A stretch of 64,000 nucleotides of DNA from Duganella lactea. Lineage in GTDB: Bacteria > Pseudomonadota > Gammaproteobacteria > Burkholderiales > Burkholderiaceae_D. Of the stretch, positions 1 to 8,380 are shown piece after piece. The notes below the pieces were generated by a model. That model was not told the DNA's origin. It worked only from the letters and a program-made list of their open reading frames with translations, and made no database searches. Position 1 is the stretch's first letter. Each line of letters begins with the position of its first letter. The stretch spans positions 1 to 64,000 of the forward strand of contig NZ_WWCP01000027.1 in the NCBI RefSeq assembly GCF_009857505.1. Reading direction: 5' to 3'. The position numbers and the translations under genes are program-made.

Positions 1-108
1 CCTATCTGACACACGGGTTCAACTACCCAAAGTCTGGTCGGCGTCACCCTGCCTGACCGTTGCCACCTCCACATTATCCGGCGATGGCGCGGTAGATTCA
101 ATATACGA

Positions 109-180
109 GGTCTGACAATCGCACACGGGCTCAACTGCTACGCAGTTGAGCCCGTGTGCGATTGTCAGACCTGACACCGT
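109..180. repeat. Dispersed long-palindrome repeat, copy 1 (left-truncated)
   Basis: A perfect inverted repeat with 30-nt arms (109-138 and 142-171) and a TAC loop. The right flank continues with TGACACCGT, as in the other two copies at 23280-23370 and 40910-41000, but the matching left flank is missing, so this copy is truncated on that side. It lies immediately 3' of the leftward transglycosylase gene and could end its transcript. Bases 1-108 hold no gene that I can support. Confidence 0.85.
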
Positions 181-182
181 AT

Positions 183-773
183 TTACTTCCAGTTATTCCA
201 CGCCTTTAATACCGCGTTCGGGTAGTCCGGCTTGCCGCGGCTGCCGTTGTAGCGGCCCAGCGCCAGGAACAGATTGCCGGCCTCCATGTCGAGGTACATG
301 CGCAGGATCGAGCAGCCATAGCGCAGATTGGTCTGCAGATCAAACAGGGCGCGCCGGTCACGGTCGCCGATCACATTGGTCCAGAACGGCATCACCTGCA
401 TGTAGCCGCGCGCGCCGGCGATCGATACCGCGTATTTGCGGTAGGCGGACTCTACCTGAATCAAGCCCAGTACCAGCCCCGGATCGAGTCCGGCGCGGCG
501 CGCTTCGTACCAGACGGTGGCGAGGAATTCGTGGCGGGTCTGGTCGTCCGCCAGCTTGCGCTTGAGCCGGTAGGACATGCTCTCCAGCCAGTTTTGATAG
601 CGCGCCTGGTCGGACGGATTGCGGAAACTCGGCGTTGGCGGCGTCGCGTCCTTGATGGCGTTCGACAGCGCCAGCCGCACCGAGTCGGCCAACGCTTCTT
701 CCTTCTGGTTGCCGGCCAGCGCCGGCAAGGTGACGCCTAGCAGCGCCACCACCACCAACCGCCGGAGCGACAT
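183..773 (-). CDS. Exported lytic transglycosylase (SLT domain)
   Basis: A 196-aa predicted periplasmic murein lytic transglycosylase that cleaves the glycan strands of peptidoglycan. Residues 1-20 form a signal peptide with a hydrophobic core ending in LPALA. The SLT/goose-lysozyme-like domain fills residues 85-190. The probable catalytic Glu is E108 in the QVESAYR motif, followed by GYMQVMP (123-129) and a C-terminal RYNGS motif. A longer in-frame ORF reaches 1058, but the ATG at 773 is preferred because it gives a clean signal peptide and shares one base with the proS stop (TGATG), implying coupling to proS. The exact transglycosylase subfamily cannot be settled by eye. Confidence 0.9.
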   Translation of the reverse strand: MSLRRLVVVALLGVTLPALAGNQKEEALADSVRLALSNAIKDATPPTPSFRNPSDQARYQNWLESMSYRLKRKLADDQTRHEFLATVWYEARRAGLDPGLVLGLIQVESAYRKYAVSIAGARGYMQVMPFWTNVIGDRDRRALFDLQTNLRYGCSILRMYLDMEAGNLFLALGRYNGSRGKPDYPNAVLKAWNNWK

Positions 774-2509
774 CACTGTGCCAGTTTGCCTTTGATGAAG
801 GCCAGCGCCTCGGCCACCGGCACCGCCGTGGCTTCGCTGTCGCGACGGCCCTGGTATTCCAGATTGCCTTCCTTCAAACCACGATCGCCGATCACCACGC
901 GGTGCGGCACGCCGATCAGTTCCCAGTCGGCGAACATCTGGCCCGGACGGTGACCGCGGTCGTCCAGAATGACGTCGATCCCGGCCGCCAGCGCCTCGGC
1001 ATACAGCTGCTCGGTCGCCGCCTTGACCGCCTCGCTGCGGTCCATGCCCATCGGGCACAGCACCAGCGCGAACGGCGCCAGCGCGGCCGGCCAGATGATG
1101 CCCTTGTCGTCGAAGTTCTGCTCGATGGCGGCGCCCAGGATACGGGTAACGCCGATACCATAGCAGCCCATCTGCAGTGGCGCCGGCTTGCCGTTTTCGT
1201 CCAGGAAAGTGGCTTTCATCGCTTCCGAATACGCCGTGCCCAACTGGAACACATGGCCCACCTCGATGCCGCGCTCGATCGCCAGCACGCCTTTGCCGTC
1301 CGGCGAGGCGTCGCCCTCGACCACGTTGCGCAGGTCGGCCACGAGGCTCGGCTCGGCGGTGTCACGGCCCCAATTGGCGCCGGTGTAATGGTAGCCGGCG
1401 TCGTTGGCGCCGCAGATGAAGTCGGCCATGTTGGCGACGCTGCGGTCGGCCACCACGGTGACCGGGGCCTTGGTGCCGATCGGGCCCAGGTAGCCCGGCA
1501 CGGTGCCGTAGACTGCCAGGATTTCTTCCTCGGTCGAGAAGCGGTGCGCCGCCAGGCCCGGCACTTTGCCGAGCTTGACCTCGTTCAGTTCGTGGTCGCC
1601 ACGCAACAGCAACATGAAATACTGTTTCGTCAGTTTGCCGTCCCGCTCGTGCTCGACGGTCAGCGCCAGCGTCTTGACGGTCTGCGCCAGCGGCAGCTTC
1701 AGCTGCTCGGCCACCAGTTCGCACTTGGTGGCGTTCGGCGTTGCCACCTTGGTCAGCGCTTGCGCCGCGGCGGGACGCGTGGCGTTGACCGGCAGCGCCT
1801 CGGCCGCTTCCATGTTGGCGGCGTAGTCCGAGCTCGGGCAATACACCAGCGCGTCTTCGCCGGTGCTGGCGATGACGTGGAATTCGTGCGAGCCGGTGCC
1901 ACCGATGGCGCCGTTATCGGCTGCTACCGCACGGAACTTCAGTCCGAAACGGTTGAAAATACGCACATAGGCGTCATACATGACCTTGTAAGACGCTTGC
2001 ATGCCGGCCAGGTCGCGGTCGAACGAGTACGCATCCTTCATGGTGAACTCGCGACCGCGCATCAGGCCGAAGCGCGGGCGGCGCTCGTCGCGGAACTTGG
2101 TTTGAATGTGGTAAAAATTCAACGGCAGCTGGCGGTAGGATTTGATTTCCGAACGCACCACATCGGTGATCACTTCCTCGGCGGTCGGCTGGAAGGCGAA
2201 TTCACGGCCGTGGCGGTCCTTGATGCGCAGCAGTTCGGCACCCATCTTGTCCCAGCGGCCGGTCTCCTGCCACAGTTCGGCCGGCTGAATCAGCGGCATC
2301 AGCAGTTCGACGGCACCCGATTGATTCATCTCTTCGCGCACGATGGCTTCGACTTTGCGGATGATCTTCAGACCCATCGGCATGTAGGTGTAAATGCCCG
2401 AACCCAGGCGTTTGATCATGCCGGCGCGCATCATTAACTGATGGCTGACGATCTCGGCATCGGAAGGAGCTTCTTTAAGCGTGGAAATAAAAAAACGTGA
2501 CGCGCGCAT
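773..2509 (-). CDS. proS: Prolyl-tRNA synthetase
   Basis: Charges tRNA-Pro with proline in the cytoplasm. The 578-aa length fits the bacterial-type enzyme with an inserted editing domain. Class II motif 2 is seen around residues 138-160 (KFRDERRPRFGLMRGREF). The middle region (about 225-400) is the YbaK-like domain that hydrolyses mischarged Ala-tRNA-Pro. The anticodon-binding domain follows, with the LDDRGHRPGQMFADWELIG segment near the C-terminus. The ATG at 2509 begins MRASRFF, the usual start of this family. It is divergent from rppH and is followed by the transglycosylase gene with a one-base overlap. Confidence 0.98.
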   Translation of the reverse strand: MRASRFFISTLKEAPSDAEIVSHQLMMRAGMIKRLGSGIYTYMPMGLKIIRKVEAIVREEMNQSGAVELLMPLIQPAELWQETGRWDKMGAELLRIKDRHGREFAFQPTAEEVITDVVRSEIKSYRQLPLNFYHIQTKFRDERRPRFGLMRGREFTMKDAYSFDRDLAGMQASYKVMYDAYVRIFNRFGLKFRAVAADNGAIGGTGSHEFHVIASTGEDALVYCPSSDYAANMEAAEALPVNATRPAAAQALTKVATPNATKCELVAEQLKLPLAQTVKTLALTVEHERDGKLTKQYFMLLLRGDHELNEVKLGKVPGLAAHRFSTEEEILAVYGTVPGYLGPIGTKAPVTVVADRSVANMADFICGANDAGYHYTGANWGRDTAEPSLVADLRNVVEGDASPDGKGVLAIERGIEVGHVFQLGTAYSEAMKATFLDENGKPAPLQMGCYGIGVTRILGAAIEQNFDDKGIIWPAALAPFALVLCPMGMDRSEAVKAATEQLYAEALAAGIDVILDDRGHRPGQMFADWELIGVPHRVVIGDRGLKEGNLEYQGRRDSEATAVPVAEALAFIKGKLAQ

Positions 2510-2712
2510 ACGGTGAATTCTTTTTAAAAAGAGAGAGTTATAATCAACCTAATTTTAAAGGATTAGCTGGCTGATGCACCCATACTTTATACAAATGCGT
2601 TCAAATCAGGGCCCTCCGGCTGTTTTCGTACCCCGAAAACCGCTCCGGCGCGCCGCTTTGTGGGCAAAAAGATAAGACAGGGAGCTAAGCCGCAGAAAGT
2701 TTGAGGTGCAAT
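2510..2712. promoter_or_regulatory. Divergent intergenic region proS / rppH
   Basis: About 200 bp between divergent start codons. The AT-rich part (2515-2560) carries TTGATTATAAC-like promoter sequence for proS on the minus strand. A short inverted repeat (GTTTTCG / CGAAAAC, about 2620-2640) lies closer to rppH. The rppH ribosome site is TGAGG at 2702-2706. No other gene is visible. Confidence 0.4.
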
Positions 2713-3342
2713 ATGCTCGATCGTGAAGGGTTTCGGCCCAACGTCGGCATCATCCTGCTGAACGCCCAGAACGAGGTGTGGTGGGGCAAGCGGGTGCGCG
2801 AGCACTCATGGCAATTTCCGCAAGGCGGCATCAAATATGGGGAGACGCCGGAGCAGGCGATGTATCGCGAGCTGGAAGAGGAAATCGGTCTGCGGGCCGA
2901 GCACGTCAAGATCGTCGGTCGCACCCGCGACTGGCTGCGCTATGAGGTGCCGGACCATTTCATCAAGCGGGAAATCCGCGGCCATTACCGTGGCCAGAAG
3001 CAGATCTGGTTCCTGTTGCGCATGTGCGCGCGCGACAACGATGTCAATCTGCGCCTGACCGACCATCCGGAATTCGACGCCTGGCGCTGGCACGACTACT
3101 GGGTGCCGCTGGACGTGGTGATTGAATTCAAGCGCGATGTCTACCAGCGCGCGCTGCAGGAGTTGTCGCGCTTCCTGACCTGGCCGGCCAACGGCCACGA
3201 CCGCCGGCAGCACGGCTCGCGCTACCTGCGCCAGCCGCATGCGCCACGCAATGGCGCCACGCCGGCGCCCAAGCCGCTGCCGCCGACCACGGACGACTGC
3301 GCGTGCGCCGAGCCGGCGGAGGCGCACAAAAGCGGCGCATGA
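2713..3342 (+). CDS. rppH: RNA 5'-pyrophosphohydrolase RppH
   Basis: Nudix hydrolase that converts 5'-triphosphate mRNA ends to monophosphate, opening transcripts to RNase E. The Nudix box spans residues 38-60, with the pattern GGIKYGETPEQA then YRELEEEIGL. The protein starts MLDREGFRPNVGIILLN, typical of proteobacterial RppH. An upstream in-frame TTG at 2701 exists, but the ATG at 2713 matches family starts and has GAGG at a suitable distance. At 209 aa it is longer than the E. coli protein because of a Pro/Ala-rich tail from about residue 160, probably disordered. A strong terminator follows. Confidence 0.96.
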   Translation: MLDREGFRPNVGIILLNAQNEVWWGKRVREHSWQFPQGGIKYGETPEQAMYRELEEEIGLRAEHVKIVGRTRDWLRYEVPDHFIKREIRGHYRGQKQIWFLLRMCARDNDVNLRLTDHPEFDAWRWHDYWVPLDVVIEFKRDVYQRALQELSRFLTWPANGHDRRQHGSRYLRQPHAPRNGATPAPKPLPPTTDDCACAEPAEAHKSGA

Positions 3343-3350
3343 CGCAAACA

Positions 3351-3380
3351 GCGGGACCGTCTGACGGTCCCGCTTTTTTT
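3351..3380 (+). terminator. Intrinsic terminator of rppH
   Basis: A ten-base-pair stem GCGGGACCGT / ACGGTCCCGC with a CTG loop, followed by seven T residues (3374-3380). It sits 8 bases after the rppH stop codon. Confidence 0.92.
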
Positions 3381-3397
3381 CCGTACAATGGCGGCCT

Positions 3398-3823
3398 ATG
3401 TTTAATCCCTCTTCCGACGATGTACGCCGCTTCTTCTGCGAGGCCTACCGCAAGCAACAGGCGCGCGCGCCGCTGACGCCGATCGAAGCCATGGCGGCCG
3501 ACTGGATCGGCCACCATCCCGAATACCACGCTGTGCTGGGCGATGTGGAGACGGCGCTGACGCGCGACTACCAGGTCGACGGCGCGCAGGCCAATCCGTT
3601 TTTGCATTTGTCGATGCACCTGTCGATCGACGAGCAGATTTCGATTGATCAGCCGCCCGGCATCCGCGCGCTGGCGACCGAGCTGACGCTGAAGCTGGAC
3701 GACGCCCACGCGGCGCAGCACGAGATCATGGAATGCCTGGGCGAGATGATCTGGAATGCCCAGCGCAACGGCACGCCGCCGGATGGCGTCGCCTATATCG
3801 AGGCCATCAAACGGCGGCTGTAA
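3398..3823 (+). CDS. DUF1841 family protein
   Basis: A 141-aa soluble protein matching the DUF1841 family of beta- and gammaproteobacteria. The N-terminal MFNPSSDDVRRFFCEAYRK and the central HPEYHAVL...NPFLHLSMHLSIDEQ segments are the recognisable parts. It lacks a signal peptide and membrane segments and looks mostly helical. Its biochemical function is not known to me. It begins 17 bases after the rppH terminator T-run, so it probably has its own promoter, and it is convergent with the cytochrome genes. Confidence 0.85.
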   Translation: MFNPSSDDVRRFFCEAYRKQQARAPLTPIEAMAADWIGHHPEYHAVLGDVETALTRDYQVDGAQANPFLHLSMHLSIDEQISIDQPPGIRALATELTLKLDDAHAAQHEIMECLGEMIWNAQRNGTPPDGVAYIEAIKRRL

Positions 3824-3844
3824 GCACCGTCCGGAACGACCGGG

Positions 3845-4192
3845 CTAGCGGTGCGTGGCCAGCGTGCCCGGCAGGCTGTGCAGGTAAGCGGCCAAGTCCT
3901 GAATATCCTGATCGCTCAGCGGCTTGACCTGGCCAGTCATGATGGCGTTGCTGCGGCCATACGGCGCGTCGCCGCGCTTGTAGGTCTTCAGCGCGTGCGC
4001 CAGATAATCCTTGTGCTGGCCCGCCAGCTTCGGATAGCTGGGGTCGATCGGCGTGTTGAAGTCCTTGCCGTGGCAGCTGAAGCAGGCGTATTTTTCGGTC
4101 AGCGCCTTGCCGTTGGCGACGTTGCCGGCCGCTTGCGCGCCGGTGGCGGCCAGCAGGCACGCGGCCGCGGCGATCCAGTGTTGCATCTTCAT
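3845..4192 (-). CDS. Periplasmic mono-haem cytochrome c (second of pair)
   Basis: A 115-aa class I cytochrome c. The signal peptide is residues 1-22 (cleavage after GAQAA). The haem-binding motif CFSCH is at residues 37-41, and the distal Met is probably M85 in the NAIMTGQ segment. It is the second gene of a pair, its ATG overlapping the stop of the upstream cytochrome gene by four bases (ATGA), so the two are translationally coupled. Such tandem small cytochromes (cytochrome c553/c4-like halves) pass electrons to terminal oxidases. The partner here is not evident. Confidence 0.9.
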   Translation of the reverse strand: MKMQHWIAAAACLLAATGAQAAGNVANGKALTEKYACFSCHGKDFNTPIDPSYPKLAGQHKDYLAHALKTYKRGDAPYGRSNAIMTGQVKPLSDQDIQDLAAYLHSLPGTLATHR

Positions 4193-4527
4193 TTCGCACC
4201 TCCTGCCGGGGTCTGCTGCGCATAGAACGCCGCCACATCGGCGATATCCTGGTCCGACAAACTGCTGGCGATCCCCTTCATCGATGGATGCTTGCGCTCG
4301 CCTTTTTTGTAGGCCTGCAACGCGCTCTCGATGTACTTGGCCGACTGGCCGCCGATCATCGGCACCTGAAACACTTCGGGGAACGTGGCTTTGTAGCCGG
4401 GAATGCCGTGGCAACCGATACACATTTCGATCTTGGCTTTGGCGTTCTGGGCGTTGCCCACAACTTCCGCAGCGACGGCGACGTGGGCCAGGCCTGCGAG
4501 CACAAGGAGTGCGGGGAGTTTTTTCAT
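4189..4527 (-). CDS. Periplasmic mono-haem cytochrome c (first of pair)
   Basis: A 112-aa class I cytochrome c with a signal peptide (MKKLPALLVLAGLAHVAVAA). CIGCH is at residues 36-40, and a candidate axial Met lies in HPSMKGIA. The first ATG giving a proper signal peptide is at 4527, preceded by a short AT-rich leader. It resembles its downstream neighbour in length and in the C-terminal LSDQDIADVAAFYAQ helix, so the pair is probably an old duplication equivalent to a split di-haem cytochrome c4. Confidence 0.9.
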   Translation of the reverse strand: MKKLPALLVLAGLAHVAVAAEVVGNAQNAKAKIEMCIGCHGIPGYKATFPEVFQVPMIGGQSAKYIESALQAYKKGERKHPSMKGIASSLSDQDIADVAAFYAQQTPAGGAK

Positions 4528-4726
4528 GGTGTCTCTAAGTAAGTAATCGGATACTGCGATCTCGGATACTACTACCACGTGTCAATGATATTGACTTTTG
4601 AGCTACTTGTTCAAGGATTCTAACCTAAGTATTTTTTATAAACAACGCCAACCACGCGCGCCGCCAATCCCCCGCGTCGGCGTTTCCTTCTATACTGTTT
4701 GTTCTTTTTCTTCCCCGGACAACCCC

Positions 4727-5575
4727 ATGCAAGCACGCTTCGAAGGTTCCGACCAGTACGTCGCCACCGCCGACCTGAAACTGGCCGTCAACGCCGCCCT
4801 CACCCTGCAACGCCCGCTGCTGATCAAAGGCGAACCCGGCACCGGCAAGACCATGCTGGCCGAGGAAGTCGCCGCCGCGCTCGACATGCCGCTGCTGCAG
4901 TGGCACGTCAAGTCGACCACCAAGGCGCAGCAGGGCCTGTACGAGTACGACGCTGTCTCGCGCCTGCGCGACTCGCAACTGGGCGACGAGCGCGTGCGCG
5001 ACATCCACCACTACATCGTCAAGGGCGTGCTGTGGCAGGCCTTCACCGCGCCGGCGCCGGTGGTGCTGCTGATCGATGAAATCGACAAGGCCGACATCGA
5101 ATTCCCCAACGACCTGCTGCGCGAGCTCGACCGCATGGAATTCTATGTCTATGAAACGCGCGAGATGGTGCGCGCCACGCACCGTCCGCTGGTGATCATC
5201 ACCTCTAACAACGAGAAGGAGCTGCCCGACGCCTTCCTGCGCCGCTGCTTCTTCCACTACATCCAGTTCCCCGACCGCGACACGATGGCGCAGATCGTCC
5301 AGGTCCACTATCCGCACCTGAAGCGGGAGCTGCTGGCGCAGGCGCTGCAGACCTTCTACGAATTGCGCGACGTGCAGGGCCTGAAGAAGAAGCCGTCCAC
5401 CTCCGAGTTCCTCGACTGGCTGAAACTGCTGATGGCGGAGGACATCCCGCCCGAGGCGCTGCGCAGCCAGGACCAGAAGGCCATCGTGCCGCCGCTGCAC
5501 GGCGCGCTGCTGAAGAACGAGCAGGACATCCACCTGTTCGAGCGCCTGATCCAGATGGTGCGGAGCAACCGATGA
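4727..5575 (+). CDS. MoxR-family AAA+ ATPase
   Basis: A 282-aa AAA+ ATPase. Walker A GEPGTGKT is at residues 35-42 and Walker B VVLLIDEIDKAD at 112-123, followed by sensor 1 TSNNEKELPDAFLRRC. MoxR-type ATPases act as chaperones that work with VWA-domain partners in maturing or remodelling enzyme complexes. The start at 4727 (MQARFEGSDQYVA) matches family N-termini; the longer frame from 4598 has no support. It is followed by an acetyltransferase (ATGA overlap) and then its likely VWA partner. Confidence 0.93.
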   Translation: MQARFEGSDQYVATADLKLAVNAALTLQRPLLIKGEPGTGKTMLAEEVAAALDMPLLQWHVKSTTKAQQGLYEYDAVSRLRDSQLGDERVRDIHHYIVKGVLWQAFTAPAPVVLLIDEIDKADIEFPNDLLRELDRMEFYVYETREMVRATHRPLVIITSNNEKELPDAFLRRCFFHYIQFPDRDTMAQIVQVHYPHLKRELLAQALQTFYELRDVQGLKKKPSTSEFLDWLKLLMAEDIPPEALRSQDQKAIVPPLHGALLKNEQDIHLFERLIQMVRSNR

Positions 5576-6165
5576 ACACCCTCCTGCCCGTCACGCTGGA
5601 ACTGCACGGGGTGCGCCTGGAGCCGCTCGGCGCCCACCACGCCGACGGCCTGCGCGCCGCCGCCGAGGACGGCCAGCTGTGGCAACTGCGCGTGACCTCG
5701 GTGCCGGAGCCGCAAGATGTCGACGCCTACATCTACAAGGCCATCGAGCAGCGCCCCACCCGGCTGGCATTCGCGGTGATCGACCTCGGCACCGGCATGC
5801 TGATCGGCACCACCAGCTACCACGACATCGTGCCGGCCATCGACCGGCTGGAGATCGGCTACACCTTTTACGCCAAACGCTGGCAGCGCACCCACGTCAA
5901 CACCACCTGCAAGCTGCTGCTGATGACGCACGCCTTCGAGACGCTGGGCGCGCGGCTGGTCGGGCTGCGCACCGACAATTTCAACCACGCCTCGCAGGCC
6001 GCCATCGAACGCCTCGGCGCCAAAAAGGACGGCGTGCTGCGCCATCACCAGCCGCGCCGCGACGGCACCGTGCGCGACACCGTCATGTACAGCATCACGG
6101 CCGGCGAGTGGCCGGAGATCCGCGCCCACCTGCGCCACAAGCTGGCGCGGCACGGAGTGCGCTGA
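5572..6165 (+). CDS. GNAT acetyltransferase, RimJ/RimL type
   Basis: A 197-aa GNAT-fold protein of the RimJ/RimL/Acetyltransf_3 type. It has the N-terminal strand LELHGVRLEPLGAHHADGL, the conserved core LEIGYTFYAKRWQRTHVNTT and the late segment LVGLRTDNFNHASQAAIERLGA. It probably transfers an acetyl group to an amine or a protein N-terminus; the substrate is unknown. It overlaps the MoxR gene by four bases and ends one base before the VWA gene, so the three form an operon. An acetyltransferase inside a MoxR-VWA pair is unusual. Confidence 0.88.
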   Translation: MNTLLPVTLELHGVRLEPLGAHHADGLRAAAEDGQLWQLRVTSVPEPQDVDAYIYKAIEQRPTRLAFAVIDLGTGMLIGTTSYHDIVPAIDRLEIGYTFYAKRWQRTHVNTTCKLLLMTHAFETLGARLVGLRTDNFNHASQAAIERLGAKKDGVLRHHQPRRDGTVRDTVMYSITAGEWPEIRAHLRHKLARHGVR

Positions 6166-6166
6166 G

Positions 6167-7336
6167 ATGCTGATCGATTTCTTCTTCACGCTGAAGGACG
6201 CCAAAATACCGGTGTCGATCAAGGAGTTCCTGACGCTGCTGGAGGCCATGCAAAAGCAGGTGATTCCGCATTCGCTCGACGAGTTCTACTACCTGGCGCG
6301 ACTGACACTGGTCAAGGACGAAGCCCACTTCGACAAGTTCGACCGCGCCTTCGGCCAATACTTCAAAGGCATCGCGGCGGCGTTCGACGAGCAAGGCAGC
6401 GTGCCGCTCGACTGGCTGGTGCAACGCATGAAGCGCGAGCTGACGCCGGAGCAGATCGCCGCGCTGGAGAAATTCGGCTACGACCAGTTGATGGACCGTC
6501 TGCGCGAACTGCTGAAGGAACAGAAAGAACGCCACGAAGGCGGCGGCAAATGGATCGGCACCGGCGGCACCTCGCCGTTCGGCCACGGCGGCACCAACCC
6601 GGAAGGCATCCGCATCGGCGGCCAGGGCGGCAACCGCACGGCGGTCAAAGTGTGGGAGGCGCGCCGCTACAAGGACTACGACGGCGAGCGCGAGATCGGC
6701 ACCCGCAACATCAAGGTGGCGCTGCGCCGGCTGCGCAAGTTCGCCCGTCTGGGCGCGGCCGAGGAACTGGCGCTGGACGCCACCATCCGCGCCACCGCCA
6801 GCAACGCCGGCTACCTCGACATCAAGATGCAGCCTGAACGAAAAAACAACATCAAGGTCTTGATGCTGTTCGACGTCGGCGGCACCATGGACGACCACAT
6901 CGAGCGCACCGAGGAACTGTTCTCGGCCGCCCGCAGCGAGTTCAAGAACATGGAGTTCTATTACTTCCACAACTGCGTCTACGACTATCTGTGGAAAAAC
7001 AACCGCCGCCGCCACGCCGAGCGCTTTCCAACCTGGGACATCCTGCGCAAATACCCGCCCGACACCAAACTGATCTTCGTCGGCGACGCCACCATGAGCC
7101 CCTACGAGATCCTGGCGCCGGGCGGCTCGGTCGAGTACAACAACCCGGAGGCGGGCAGCGCCTGGCTGGCGCGCTTCACCAGCGCCTTCCCCAAGTTCGC
7201 CTGGCTCAACCCGGAGCCGGAAGGCCTGTGGCAGTACCGGCAATCGGTGTCGATCATCCGTCAGCTGATGAACCAGCGCATGTTCCCGCTGACCATGGAC
7301 GGCCTGGAGCGCGCCATGCGCACCCTCAGCAAATAA
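6167..7336 (+). CDS. VWA domain-containing protein (CoxE-like), MoxR partner
   Basis: A 389-aa cytoplasmic protein. The N-terminal half is helical, followed by a Gly-rich linker (about 125-155). The C-terminal von Willebrand A domain has the metal-site motif FDVGGTMDDH, so the usual second Ser is Thr. The C-terminus (PEPEGLWQYRQSVSIIRQLMN) is characteristic of this uncharacterised CoxE-like family. By family knowledge it works with the MoxR ATPase encoded two genes upstream. No terminator is obvious in the 125 bp that follow. Confidence 0.88.
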   Translation: MLIDFFFTLKDAKIPVSIKEFLTLLEAMQKQVIPHSLDEFYYLARLTLVKDEAHFDKFDRAFGQYFKGIAAAFDEQGSVPLDWLVQRMKRELTPEQIAALEKFGYDQLMDRLRELLKEQKERHEGGGKWIGTGGTSPFGHGGTNPEGIRIGGQGGNRTAVKVWEARRYKDYDGEREIGTRNIKVALRRLRKFARLGAAEELALDATIRATASNAGYLDIKMQPERKNNIKVLMLFDVGGTMDDHIERTEELFSAARSEFKNMEFYYFHNCVYDYLWKNNRRRHAERFPTWDILRKYPPDTKLIFVGDATMSPYEILAPGGSVEYNNPEAGSAWLARFTSAFPKFAWLNPEPEGLWQYRQSVSIIRQLMNQRMFPLTMDGLERAMRTLSK

Positions 7337-7461
7337 GCACACTAGCAAAGAAACAACATCGATTGCCAAGCGGCCAAAAGACTTGATTTTATTCCATTAC
7401 TGAAACAATTCAATACAAATCAACGGTTGATCGTGCGCGGTGGCGGACTTAATCTAACGCT

Positions 7462-8358
7462 ATGTTCCGCCATTTTTCCCGGCGCCTGCGCGGCGCCAGC
7501 GAGCGTCAGGTGGCCGCTTGGCTGCTGCTGGCGCACGCGCTGATTTTTATCGTTGACGCCAGCACCAATGCGACGATTTCGTTCGCCCCTTTCTACAGCC
7601 TGCCGGTGGCACTGGCGGCGTGGCGCCTGCGCCTGCCGCTGGTGGTGACGTTTGTCGTCATCGCCACGCTGGCGCGCGTCTACGATTACCACAATCTGCA
7701 CCATGAGACATGGCTGTTGCTGCTGTACGACTTGCTGCAGAGCGCGGCCTTCTACAGCCTGATCGCGCTGCTGGCGCACAAGGTGCGGCAGACGATGAAC
7801 CGGTTGGCGCGCCACGCCGCCAGCTTCCAGCGCAAGGCGCGCCAGGCACGCCACGCCCGCCATCTGGACACCGCCATCCGCCGCGCCGTGCAGGCCGACG
7901 TGCCGGCCATCGTGCGCCTGACCGTCGGCAGCAACGACAACGGCGCCTTTAACAGCAATGTGGCCGAGGCTGAGCGCCAGGCGCAGTTGTCCATGCATTT
8001 CAGCCAGGGCATCGCCAACGGCGTCGCGTTGCGCGATCTGTGGGGCGGCGGCCAGTCGATGGTGCCGATCGAGTTCTGGGTGGCCGAACTGGAGGGCCAG
8101 ATCAGCGGCTACATGATGGTGCTGGGGCTCAACGGCGACCACGGACCGGAACGCGAGATGCACGCGCTGGCGGTGGATCCGGCCTGCCGCGGTCGCGGTG
8201 TCGGCCGCGCGCTGGTGGACTTCTTCTGCACCCGCTACCAGCAGCGCCGTCTGGTGGTCGGCTGCAAGACCAATTCGCAAATGATGCAGATGCTGCGCCG
8301 GCGCAGCTTCCAGTACCATAGCACCAGCAGCGACTACGATCTGATGATCCGCGGCTAA
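7462..8358 (+). CDS. Membrane-anchored GNAT acetyltransferase
   Basis: A 298-aa two-part protein. Residues about 15-115 form three or four hydrophobic helices, similar in character to integral-membrane sensor modules found ahead of kinases or GGDEF domains. Residues 140-298 form a GNAT domain with the acetyl-CoA loop motif PACRGRGVGRALVDFF near residue 235. A basic linker (LARHAASFQRKARQARHARH) joins the two. The substrate is unknown. A stand-alone GNAT fused to a sensor-like membrane domain is uncommon. The gene is convergent with kdpE, 22 bp apart. Confidence 0.8.
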   Translation: MFRHFSRRLRGASERQVAAWLLLAHALIFIVDASTNATISFAPFYSLPVALAAWRLRLPLVVTFVVIATLARVYDYHNLHHETWLLLLYDLLQSAAFYSLIALLAHKVRQTMNRLARHAASFQRKARQARHARHLDTAIRRAVQADVPAIVRLTVGSNDNGAFNSNVAEAERQAQLSMHFSQGIANGVALRDLWGGGQSMVPIEFWVAELEGQISGYMMVLGLNGDHGPEREMHALAVDPACRGRGVGRALVDFFCTRYQQRRLVVGCKTNSQMMQMLRRRSFQYHSTSSDYDLMIRG

Positions 8359-8380
8359 GCGGCGCGCGTGGCGACCCGGC

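Noticed and set aside
1..108. A fourth, decayed copy of the long palindrome (ACACGGGTTCAACT near base 11)
   Set aside because: The match is short and has no second arm; too weak to claim.
774..1058. Upstream extension of the transglycosylase ORF
   Set aside because: It runs inside proS, is Arg/Gly-rich and would bury the signal peptide. The ATG at 773 is better.
902..2437. 511-aa open frame antisense to proS
   Set aside because: High-GC third positions keep the opposite frame open. The product is His/Arg/Gln-rich with no family pattern, and proS is unmistakable on the other strand.
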